Part shown: one piece after another, positions 44,925 to 54,639 of the stretch
Layout of the letters: every line of letters starts with the position of its first letter
Position numbering within the stretch: the first letter of the stretch is position 1
NCBI RefSeq assembly: GCF_021134715.1
Contig: NC_060025.1
Location: forward strand, 9,424,001-9,488,000
DNA length: 64,000 nucleotides
From: Daphnia pulex
Lineage: Eukaryota > Arthropoda > Branchiopoda > Diplostraca > Daphniidae
Direction: 5' to 3'
Notes under the pieces: generated by a model
What the model saw: the letters and a program-made list of their open reading frames with translations, nothing else
Database searches by the model: none
Told to the model about the DNA's origin: nothing
Made by a program: the position numbers and the translations under genes

Positions 44925-47900
44925 ATGGATGCAGAAGAATTCTGTTTGCGGTGGAATAACCATCACCATGTTTTAGTTAGTGTTCTTGACAAATTGTTGG
45001 AGAAGGAATCTATGTGTGATGTGACTCTTGCCGCTGACCATCAATTTGTTAGAGTTCACCGATTAGTATTGTGTGCTTGTAGCAACTACTTTGAGGTAAG
45101 CTGAACATTAGTTTTGTAGATGCTGATGGTAATTTGTATTCAAATGCTTTTATTTTCTTTCCAGGAAATGCTGAGCAAGCAAGTCGACAAACAGGCATTC
45201 ATATTCTTAAAAGACGTCAGTTTTCCAGAACTCAGAGCACTTGTAGATTACATGTATAAAGGAGAAGTAAATGTTTCTCAGGAACAACTTGCTAGTTTTT
45301 TGCAAACAGCTGAAGCCCTTGATATCAAAGGTGAGTTATTTTTTTAACATTTATCCTACCACATAGATCCAATTTTGTGCTCTTACAGGATTGGCATATA
45401 AAGAAGGTGACCAGTCTAAATTCAAATCTGGTCAAAATGCAAGGACTAATGCTGCCAAAAGAACACTAAGTGAATCAACATCAACTCCGTCAGTTGTATC
45501 GACTCCCAGCAATTCTCAACGACCCGAAAATGACAACATTTCACACACTCCTTCTCAGAACCAATCATCCTCTAGACCAAAACCGCCTCCTCCCAAGAAA
45601 GCTCATGTTGTACCATCAGAATCTCCTACACATCCAGCGAACACAGACTCAGATGACCTCTTTGTTGTCGATACGAAAATGGAATCGGAATTAGACTCTG
45701 ACCACATGGAAGACCAACTAGATAATAACGGACCAGAATGGGCATCACGGGTATGTGTTAAAGAGTGGCAGAACTTTTCTTATTAATGTTAATTTCAATT
45801 TTAAAAAATCCCAGGACTGTGACGACGACTGTAGCACATCTGACAACGGCATGATATCCATTGTACCCAACTCGACCCGCGATATTACCTTTGGTAATAA
45901 ACTACCAGTCATAGTTTATAACACACCCCTATTTTTAAAAACTTATTATTTTTTTATACCAAGGCCCCTCTACATCAGACACGCGAATGGGAGATAATGT
46001 TGCCGGTCCCTCAGGAACACAACCCCAGGCTAACAATTCATCTAGCGTCGCTGCATCTCGAGGTAGGCATTCCTCTTCAATATTAATCCTCTACTTAGTG
46101 CTAGATTCTCTCTCGTACCGTAGTCTGCTCTCTTTTTGATCCGCCTTCCTTCTGCCCCTTTTGAAAAACGCTCTGGTGTCGTTGTTCACGACATTCACGT
46201 GGATGAACCTGCATTAGCGACCCGAATCAGGTTTCTTTTTCTTGTTTTAATTCCCTCAGTCGTGCAACATTGCTTTTATAAGCAGACACGCTGAAGATGT
46301 CTAGTTTTTATTGAACCCGGAAGAGGAAGAAATAAGGGGAGATAGACAGAAATTAGGTTTCATAGCTAAAGACAAAACCAAATATTCCGAACTTGACGGG
46401 TGACTTTCTCCGAATTAATGTATAGGTGACTCTTTGGACGTACCCGTGGACGACAGTCACGAATCGAATCGAATGATTGCCCCGGCAGTCTGGGCAAGGG
46501 GTCCTGCAACCGTTTGTCCGCGATGTTCGGTCAGGTTCTTTCGGGTTAGTGCCCTGGTCGCCCACTTGCATTCGAACAAATGCGACTTGGTGATCGGTGA
46601 CTATGTCGGTGACTATGTTTAAGTGTCCTTTAGCCTCGTGCACTTTCACCACACGCCACCAAGGAAATCTCAAACGACACTTTTTGAAGAGGCACCCTTT
46701 ATGAATCAAATGCAAATTCAATTCACTCGTCAATTCTTATTTTTGTCCCTCCATTACCTGTGCTGTTTCTCTTCAATAAACAGAACTCAGATTGATTTTT
46801 TTGTAGACACAAAATCTGTCAAATCAAACGACCATGCGAAAATTGAATACAGGTCCAGCGAATCTTTTTGAAGCTTGACCAATTAATTTTGAGTGAAGTT
46901 ATTTTGACTTTTTTTTTTCTCTCATTGGTCCCTTGTAGGTCCCTTATAGGCCAACGGACCTATAAGTCCAACAGATTTTTGTACCGTCATCTGCGACAGG
47001 GTTGTGGCGAAATAGCGTCCGGCTACCGAGAAGAGAAGTTTCTGTCAAATTCTCGATGGACAGTAGGTGATCAAGATCAATCGAGGGTGTCTTGCCCGGC
47101 TTGCCGTCGGACTTACAAGGATAGGCGAAATTTGTTAAAGCATATACGTTACAGCGGAACGTGTGATCGACCGAAAATCTTGCAACTCCTCGGACTTTGG
47201 CCGAGAAACAACCTCGTCTGAACGAAAAATTGTAGGAGACGAAATCGAGTCGGAAAATCGGCTCCCAATCAATTTGATTTCCCCGTCATTCCACGACGTT
47301 CTTCTCTGTGCACGCATTAGGCCATTTTGAAAAAAAAATCCCCTTTCTCTGGATTGTAATTTGTTTTTTCGGTTATTAGCTCAGAATGATAAAGATTGGG
47401 AAGTCTCTAGTTCAGTTACTTTGATTTGATGATCCTGTTTTTATCTTAATGGTTCTCTTTCTCCGTTTTTTTTTCCCATCTTCTGAACCCACAGGTGATG
47501 ACGGGAAGGACAATCGAGTCATTTGCCGGGTCTGCCATCGGACTTATAAGTCGTGGAAAAATTTGTTGCAACATTTGCGCCGGGACAACACGGGCTGCGC
47601 ACAACCCAACCTCATCTCGCTCATCCAAGAAAATCGCAGAGTCTCGTATAGGAACTATGCGCGAACCCTGGCCATCGAGGCCGACCCTGAAGCTCACCAA
47701 CCCCTGATCAAATGTCCCAATTGCCATTTCAGTTACAAGTTTAAGAAGGATCTGTACCGCCACTTGCGCATGGGCTGCGACGAGATGACGACGGCGACGA
47801 CCGTCGGCTCCCGCGACGGCCAGTTGTGCGACTTGCCCGTCTTCCGTTGCAATTTTTGCCCTTACGTCACTTTCGTCAAGTCGTCCGTGCTCAGACACGT

Positions 47901-48433
47901 TCAAAGCGTCCACAGCAATTGATCCCACAATGCGACTCTTTAAAGAAATCCGCTTTTTTTGTTTTTGTTTTCTATTTGATGTCCACTTTCACAGAGGCCG
48001 ATCCTAATTGATTTGATTCCTTGTTTGTCTTTTTGTCGCCCCATTGCCGCCGACAGGTGCCCAAGTGGACGAGCAAACTCGAGTTGTTTACCCCAATTGC
48101 CACCGGACTTATAAGTACCGAAAACTATTGTATCACCACCTGCGACAAGGATGCGGAGAAATAGCTTCCGGTTACAGCCAAGACCAGCCATTCCCTCTGC
48201 CCGTCCACCGTTGTCCCTTGTGCCCTTACATCACATTCATAAGGGGATTCCTAAACCGACACGCCGTCACCGCTCACGGCCAAACCTCCGTGCATATTCG
48301 TAACCCCTCAGCTGAATTTTTCAGTGTCGTACCAAATGAGATCGTTGTCCACCAATCAACAACGGATGCCACTGCTTCCAGTCAATCTGCTGGACCGTAT
48401 TCCGGCTTAAAAAATTCATTTCAGATTTTTTGA
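44925..48433 (+). CDS. lola/TTK-type BTB zinc-finger transcription factor with alternative 3' exons
   Basis: Nuclear transcription regulator of the arthropod TTK/lola BTB group. Constitutive exons: 44925-45095, 45165-45330, 45389-45750, 45815-45893, 45964-46062. The BTB domain is residues ~1-112 ([20 protein letters not shown] ... [16 protein letters not shown] ... [17 protein letters not shown]), followed by a Ser/Pro/Asn-rich linker with PPPPKK and an acidic stretch. The shared part ends after one base of a codon (G|). Four downstream exons each start in the matching phase and end in their own stop: 46426-46622, 46950-47221, 47495-47922, 48057-48433. Each would add a different Cys/His finger set to the same BTB module, as in Drosophila lola. 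Start context GCCATGG is good. The isoforms are inferred from phase and splice sites only. Confidence 0.88.
46426..46622 (+). CDS. Alternative 3' exon A: single C2HC finger
   Basis: Acceptor TATAG at 46421-46425 and entry phase compatible with exon 46062 (CGA G|GT GAC). It encodes about 65 residues including one finger, [17 protein letters not shown] followed by LHSNKC, then a short acidic/hydrophobic tail and TAA. The last ligand is Cys, as in exons B-D. Could also be a minor or unused exon. Confidence 0.6.
46950..47221 (+). CDS. Alternative 3' exon B: damaged first finger plus intact second
   Basis: The usable acceptor (CTTATAG) is at 46943-46949; the one 10 bp upstream would bring in an early stop. 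The first finger keeps only its second half ([17 protein letters not shown]) and has lost the leading Cys pair. The next segment, [10 protein letters not shown], is shared with exon D. The second finger [17 protein letters not shown] ... GTC is complete. Ends TGA at 47219-47221. Confidence 0.55.
47495..47922 (+). CDS. Alternative 3' exon C: three intact fingers
   Basis: Acceptor CCCACAG before 47495, entry phase matches. Fingers: [17 protein letters not shown] ... [19 protein letters not shown] ... GC, and [17 protein letters not shown] ... H. This is the best-preserved exon of the four and probably the source or least decayed copy. Ends TGA at 47920-47922. Confidence 0.75.
48057..48433 (+). 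CDS. Alternative 3' exon D: first finger lacks its first Cys
   Basis: Acceptor CGACAG before 48057, entry phase matches. The first finger reads [22 protein letters not shown]: the first ligand is Tyr (TAC) where Cys (TGC) is expected, one base away. The second finger [17 protein letters not shown] ... H is complete. A 40-residue tail rich in Ser/Thr/Gln follows. Shares GEIASGY with exon B. Ends TGA at 48431-48433. Confidence 0.7.
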
Positions 48434-48721
48434 TTGTTTGAAATTGCCGTGAACTAGTATGTTTGTTTTTTGTTTGTTTACTGCAATTCGTCTTGTTGTG
48501 GAGCGCCTAGAGTAGCATATCCATATCTGAGTAAGTGTCAAACAGTTTGCGTATTGGCACAGTCGAAGGTACTGGAGAAAGTCTTGATTGGCGGCGCTCG
48601 TGTGCCCATGGCCAGTTTTAGTGATGGTAAGTCAGAGAACGCTGCCGTAGTTGTTGTCATAAAAGTGGTGATTTATAATTCCGGCCCCTCTAGTTACATT
48701 TCGTCGTCAGGAGGTCAGGTT

Positions 48722-48797
48722 TTCCATTCAGGGTTCACCTGTTCCCCATCTCTCATACCGGTCTGTTACAGCAGTAGTCAACGGCGTACAGCGAATT
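48722..48797 (+). repeat. Dispersed repeat fragment, copy 2
   Basis: ATTCAGGGTTC, CCATCTCTCATACCGGTCT, TTACAGCAGTAG and ACGGCGTACA in the same order as on the minus strand at 35204-35110, with a 9-base insertion and a roughly 12-base gap relative to that copy. Confidence 0.7.
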
Positions 48798-49405
48798 TTT
48801 TATATCAAGGTTTTTTTTTCATTTAAATGCTTCAGTGCGTTAATGTTTATCGTTTGTGAGTAAGAGTCGATTAGGGAAGTATTGGGTTAGTACATGCATA
48901 GTTTTGTATATTATAAGAACAGACATGGGAAACATTGGGAGGGAATAGAAGGAAGGGGTATGTGGAAGGAGTAGGGAATGAACCTGGGGCCTTTCTTATC
49001 ATCACTAGGGGCCGCAACCATGACACAGTGGTCCAACAACAATTTGCAAAATCTCGGAAATTTTATCAGATCCTTTAAAGGGCTGGCTAAGAATGCTGTG
49101 GAATGTTTCAATTTAGGCTCCACAGTAGGTAGCTATTATAAGCATGATTCCATTTGTAATTGCGTATCTAAGAGGACGTTGCATAGAGAGTGTTTAAGGA
49201 TTGATCTACAGTAGTGTTAGTAGTTTTAAGGGGTACTCGTGACTATTTCTTTCAGTTTTCATTCTGCAGTGTTGTGTTGGCAATGGAGGAGTATGTTTGT
49301 CGAATTTGTGTTCTGGTCATCCGTGTGGACAATCGGTTTGACTGAATGTGTGCTTGTCAAGGTTGTTTTAACTCTTACTTTTATACGGCAGTATAAAACT
49401 AAATC

Positions 49406-49411
49406 AATAAA
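49406..49411 (+). terminator. Polyadenylation signal AATAAA
   Basis: Hexamer about 1 kb past the last BTB exon; assignment to that gene is inference. Confidence 0.3.
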
Positions 49412-49781
49412 TGTGTAATTGAAAACAACTTGTGCCTAGTTTGTGTTTTGTTTTTACTTCGGGTGTTGCAAGATGCAAAAATTGTGGATTGATTACCGTT
49501 TGGAGTTACTTATTTGGCAGTTGCTGATGTGTTGGCGGTTTTTTTATGGTGAGAAGATGATTATTTAGTGACTACATTACGTAGGTATCGATTTCTCGTA
49601 TTTCTTTGTTATTTTAATGAGTGTCGATTACTTAAAGCGGGAATTATTTCCAATTATTATTTAAACCTTGCCTTTGCCTTATTTTCTGCAGTTATTTTGA
49701 TTTACTTTACACGTCTCTGAAACATTTATCGGCAGTTGCTGAGATGCGATTTTTAGTGATGACTAACATTTATTGAATCAG

Positions 49782-50290
49782 CAACAAAGCTCACTTGTTC
49801 GATTTTTGAAAAATTGATTTTTTTTATTCATCGCCACATCCGCGGACATGGGGACGACCAGGAAGCCAGTACTCCAGCTCCGTAATGGTTTTGCATGTGA
49901 TTATATGACATGTATCGCATGAATTTGTTCTCCATCGTTGCATCGTAGTGTATTATATCTCGTTTTTCATCGCTCTGTATACTATTTCCATTGTTCCATC
50001 TCTCGTCTAACTTCGCCTAGTCAATTGAAATTCCTCATCGTACATCTACTAATCTTTTATAATGATATGTCTTTGTCACGCCGTCGTGAAATACAGCTCT
50101 ATGTCTCAGGAAAATTCTCGATTTTGACAAAATTTTGGATTTCGTTCAAATTACACCTAATCGACCCCAAATTTCATGGAGATCACGAATATTTGGTTTA
50201 TTTTGTCAGCAGCTCAACGGTTAAGGTGCTATCGCTTACTTCCGGTCTACTTCCGGAAAATTTGCATAAAACTAGCAAGTGAGCTTTGTT
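49782..50290. repeat. Region bounded by inverted AACAAAGCTCACTTG
   Basis: The 16-mer CAACAAAGCTCACTTG at 49782-49797 faces its complement at 50276-50290. The same 16-mer occurs once more at 43497-43512, there inside a longer stretch (43436-43520) similar to 49715-49805. It may be a non-autonomous element with short TIRs; the interior has no gene. Confidence 0.4.
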
Positions 50291-50817
50291 CTCAATACTG
50301 CTCTCAAGATTGATTGCTAGGTTTTGGCGAACAAAAATGCGCTTTTCAAGTTATGTGAGTATGTTAAACCAGCCCTTCAAATACTGAGTTTTTAGACGTG
50401 TCTAATAGATGGCGTGTCGATTATTGTGTCAGTTATGGGCTTATGGCGTTTTGCTGTCAGAAGTTTAGTTATCTTTTCTTCGAAAATTACCAATGAATTC
50501 ATAGGTAAATACGAGTGATTTCGTCTGTAACTTGTCGGTGATGTGTTCTATTTCGTGTATATGTTGGATAACCTTAATGTTTTTCATCAACTTACAGTCT
50601 GATAACTGAAAACTTACAGTCTGAATGTCGTGCAGCCGGCCGTCAACTATTTTGTTCAAACTCATTGTATTCTACTGAATGTGCCATCGAAATGATACAG
50701 GTGACAACCAACACTAGCTTTATAACATGCTGAAACCTTAATTCTTCTCATGTTTTATTAGGATTCATCATAATTATCGGCTGTTTCTATTGGACTTGCT
50801 AGATCACCAACCCCAGC

Positions 50818-51370
50818 ATGGACCAATCTCTCATTCCAGCTTCTAGAGAATCTTGGATAACTGATTGGCGGTTTCATTGTGTAAGTTCACTTGTCATGTC
50901 AGTCGTATATGTTTCAAAAGTATTGATCTACACTTACATCTATCTAATGTTTAACAGACAATTTGAGTGTGTAATGATAACTGTTTAATTATTCTTTTAG
51001 ATCATAGACGCACATTGATGACACAAATTATAAACAAGGTGACTTATTTTTCTTTTTTTATTTACAGGATCTAAACTCCAGGTTTCTAAATTTGCACGGC
51101 AGACTTTATGAGAATTCATGTCCTTTCAAGTAAGTCAACAAGGTCACTTGTTTACTAACCTTTTGGCTGCTACCCTTGAATCTCCATTTTTACTTTCTAA
51201 AGCGGCCATCTTAATTTGAGGTATTGCTTATTCTGTCGTTACAATCTTGTTTGAATATTATTGATATCCTAATAAATGTTCATTCTGCTTACAGGGTAAT
51301 CCTTCGCTACTTGTCATGGACTTCATCGACTGGTGAAAACCGACGAGAGAATGCTGTAATCCAAGACTGA
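50818..51370 (+). CDS. Candidate small protein, 3 exons, 66 aa
   Basis: Exons 50818-50880, 51068-51129, 51295-51370. Both introns have good donors (GTAAGTTC, GTAAGTC) and acceptors (TTTACAG, CTTACAG), and the frame is open across both joins, ending TGA at 51368-51370. The product starts MDQSLIPASRESWITDW, has a Cys/His/Arg-containing middle and a polar tail (STGENRRENAVIQD); no signal peptide, membrane helix or known domain. A possible extra exon at 51001-51038 (AG before, GTGACT after) would break the frame. It may be a lineage-specific gene or a spliced non-coding RNA. Confidence 0.4.
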
Positions 51371-51504
51371 TAAATTGTTTAGTCGTTAGATTAAATTATA
51401 AGTGCATATCTGGGCTCCCTTCTTTTCTGTGGCCCCGTTTCCCTAACTAACCACTAACCAACGCCCGCCGGTGGTCACTCACCCGCTGTGAAACCAGGAG
51501 GAGG

Positions 51505-51582
51505 GGAGGGCTCTGGTCGAACGGGGACTTGGAAGGCGCATGATCTGAGGGTCATGAGTCTAACCCGGAAGCCTAGTAGTGA
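51505..51582 (+). repeat. tRNA-Met-like sequence in a GC-rich SINE-like block
   Basis: The A-box-like TGGTCGAACGG is followed by GCGCATGATCTGAGGGTCATGAGT, which resembles the anticodon and variable arms of elongator Met tRNA with a CAT anticodon. The B box is degenerate (GAGTCTAACCC). The surrounding GC-rich block (about 51415-51640) contrasts with its AT-rich flanks. Confidence 0.5.
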
Positions 51583-51669
51583 CTAATCGCTCCCCAGTAA
51601 AACTTGCCTCGCACTCTTCTCTCCTCTTCCATTTCCAGGTAATCTCCCTGGATCTACGCCGACACTGCA

Positions 51670-52193
51670 TGTGCGAGTTTTAGAAAGCAATCTGCCACCT
51701 AATTTGACAAAAAGTGATAGTTTGTTTTCACGGAAATTGCGTCAGACGGTTGAAAAATTTCTAGTTCAACAATCTCATGTAGAAATTAGCATCTAGTCTA
51801 CTGGTGCAAATTGCGATTCTTTAAGCTTGATTAATTTAGTTGATGTGTTAAAAGCTATTGTGGGTAGCTACAAAATGGAACTAATTCGCTTTTTCAGAAT
51901 ATTTTGAAGAGAGATCACAAGAAAATCTAAAAACAACAAAGTGATCTAAAACCAAAATATTCAGAAAAAGCGAATTAGTTAAATTTTTTAGCTACCCACA
52001 ATAGCTTTTAACACATCATCTAAATTAATCAAGCTTAAAGAATCGCAATTTGCACCAGTAGACTAGATGCTAATTTCTACATGAGATTTTTGAACTAGAA
52101 ATTTTTCAACCGTCTGACGCAATTTCCGTGAAAACAAACGTATCATTTTTTGTCAAATTGGGTGGCGGATTGCTTTCTAAAAAGCCTCGCACA
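51670..52193. repeat. 524-bp long inverted repeat (foldback/MITE-like)
   Basis: A left arm (about 51670-51907) and right arm (about 51957-52193) are near-perfect reverse complements, starting TGTGCGAG and ending CTCGCACA, with a loop of about 50 bp. Only a few mismatches and indels are seen in roughly 235 bp. No coding frame. It could be a foldback transposon or MITE; if transcribed it would form a long double-stranded RNA. Confidence 0.9.
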
Positions 52194-52701
52194 AAAAAAA
52201 TTGTCTTGAACCGGACGCTCTGTTTAATGAATTGTTTATTTTGCATGTGTTCCAGAATAATTATAGTTTACACAATTTATATACGATGGTATTTTATTTA
52301 TTTAAATATAATTGTGATTACAGATATACAACAATTGTGTGAATTTTATGTTGGAGATTGTGAGGTTTTAGGAATGGATGTGAGAGGATGTGGGTTTGAT
52401 GTTGGTGCTTATGGGGTTTGGGGAATGGAAGTGTAAGTGAAAGTGGGGAAGGTATAGTTTGACAGGAATGTATAGGTTAACAACTGTTTTACCACCAAGT
52501 ACTGCATATTCATTAAAAATATACCTCACTTTTTTTAGTAAATCATAACCAAATACCCCACCCCAACTTCCTCCTCATTCCCCCATCATGGACATGTTTA
52601 TTATTTGTTTGACATAAACCTCCCCGTATTACTTTTTTTTTTGTTCTTCTCAATATATAAACTGCAAAGACACAAATAGCAATTAAACACGATATTGGAT
52701 G
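52194..52701. other. Spacer downstream of the inverted repeat
   Basis: AT-rich on the left, then a GT/GA-rich patch at 52340-52460 (GGATGTGAGAGGATGTGGG-like). It may include the 3' UTR of the candidate minus-strand gene ending at 52702. No gene seen on the plus strand. Confidence 0.4.
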
Positions 52702-54632
52702 TCACTTCTGTAGCACAAAACCAGCACCTTGGAAGCTTGGATGCACAAGGAACAGCAACTTGATGCAGATTTCTTTCACCACCATAGGCTGCAACAACAC
52801 GCCACATTGGACAGCAACACCACTGCTACGTAAACATGAACCTATAACCAAAGTAAAATTATTCTTCAGCATCATTGGAAATGCTGTATGAAATTAAAAA
52901 AAATATGCTACATTTCACTTCAAATATTCAACCCAAATATTAAATGGCAAAATTATCTTATAGCTATCGTGGAAACTTAAATTAATAAATTTACATGAAA
53001 CTAGATGACTCATTTAAGATTTAAATACAAATTCATTTAAACTTTAAAAGGATACTCTACAGTGGAACAAATAAACAAAACTTCTTTCAGAATCTGCCTG
53101 TCTTGCATACAACAAACTCAGCTTTAAATAATCCATAACAGAACACAGCCCTGAAGGAAATAGCTGTTGACTTGACGAAATCCCAAAATGTTAAAACTAA
53201 CCAATGAATGCAAAGCTTAATCACATTTTAATTGTAAAATCTATAACTGGATAAGATTGTCACCTTCAAATAGTGTGTGTTCATGATGTTCACAGCAAAG
53301 GTAAATGTGACTTCCATGCAGCCTGCACGATTTGATGGAAGCCCTAGATTGGATGGCTTAATAAGTTCCTTTTATTAAGAGGTGCCTGCAATAAAAAATT
53401 ACAAATGTTATGATCCACGTATGTTTCAATCAGTTTAATTATTAATTTTACCATTGTAAAAGCAGAATGTTACTCAGCTTCTCGACGTGGTCGACAGCAT
53501 GGTTTCCAAGTCTTTCAGCATAAAAATTAGTCTACAAATAAAAAATGAAATTAAACACTTTCAGGCCACTTTCACTGCCCATGCAATAGAATTTAATCGA
53601 ATCAATTATACCAAGAATAATAGCAAGCTCACGAACCGCCAAGCCGAACCAACTAAAACCCATCACATTCTAAGAAATGCCTCACAAGTGGCAATCCAGC
53701 TAATTAAGCCAACATTAAAATTCAAAACTTCAAAAATAGAAAGGTCTAAAAATGGCGACTCTTTCTCTCAGAACCTCATGATTCAACTAACAATGAACCA
53801 AGAAGGTAGGGGGCGTTAAAGGGCTAGCCTACGCCCAATAACTGAAGACAAACCTGGCCACAAGATGTCATGTCTCAGCCAACAACATGGTGGCAAACTG
53901 CCAACAACAATAACAATTTTTTAAAAAATTATTACGACTAAATCCATCAAGGGAACTTTACACTTTGATGGGTGGACCAATTTACCAAATTCGTCAATCA
54001 CTTCAATCAGGCTCTGAAAAGAGCGACGAGCTGCAAACTGATATGGGGCTTGGTGGCAATTATGCCATAGCCACAAACTGTTTTCATTGATATCATGATA
54101 TGTTTATAGGCAAGAACTAATATAGCAGCACAGTTTTACCTCTGTTTGCATCTGGAAGTTTGCTCCATGCTTTGCGTTGGGAAGGCACTGATGGTAGATC
54201 ACTACTTGATAACCAACTGCTTCAAAAACTGCTTCGGAAGTACCAATACTCAAGAGAGAACCTGTAAAATAATAGACATTTAATCACCTTTTTTGCAACT
54301 TATTGTCAGTTATGTCATGTCAAATTGTCAAGGTACCCTCCCACACCTTGTCATAGTTGTCAATGTGCTTAACACTGTGAAGGAGTAAAAGAATAAAATT
54401 AATCATGTCATGTTTACTTGTTGCTCACAATTACTTGTTTACTTGATCACCAATTTTTGGGTGTTGGGTAGTTGATGGAGTTGTGGTTTAAATGAAACAT
54501 TCAGAACCTTGCTGTTAAACTATAAATTTATGCCATTGATCCACGAATATTACCTGTCAGATGGGACAACAGACGCGATAGTCGAATACAAACATGTATG
54601 TAAGAATAATCTCTGGAGATCAGTCTACATTT
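52702..54632 (-). CDS. Candidate unrecognised multi-exon gene (5' end not found)
   Basis: On the minus strand, exon-like segments with GT-AG signals and matching phases: up to 54632-54554 (ends CTG ACA G|), 54261-54140, 54037-53986, an optional symmetric exon 53356-53264, and 52841-52702 with its stop. The joined frame includes GTSEAVFEAVGYQVV, YHQCLPNAKHGANFQMQTE, AARRSFQSLIEVIDEF and QPMVVKEICIKLLFLVHP. Composition looks protein-like, but I do not recognise the family. The first exon has no ATG, so an upstream exon is needed. A further open segment at about 53519-53463 (NFYAERLGNHAVDHVEKL) fits a different phase. Introns are AT-rich. Moderate-to-low confidence. Confidence 0.4.
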
Positions 54633-54639
54633 TCAGACT

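Larger units (their letters stand above)
48434..49781. other. 3' UTR / spacer after the BTB gene
   Basis: Holds a repeat fragment (48722-48797), a possible donor GTAAGT at about 48628, and AATAAA at 49406-49411, which could end transcripts using exon D. No further coding region recognised. Confidence 0.5.

Noticed and set aside
47446-47928. 160-codon minus-strand frame opposite BTB exon C
   Set aside because: It is an antisense shadow of the zinc-finger exon, which has clear Cys/His motifs on the plus strand.
48470-48826. 118-codon plus-strand frame after BTB exon D as a fifth alternative exon
   Set aside because: No Cys/His finger and no acceptor in the right phase; part of it is a dispersed repeat also found at 35.1 kb.
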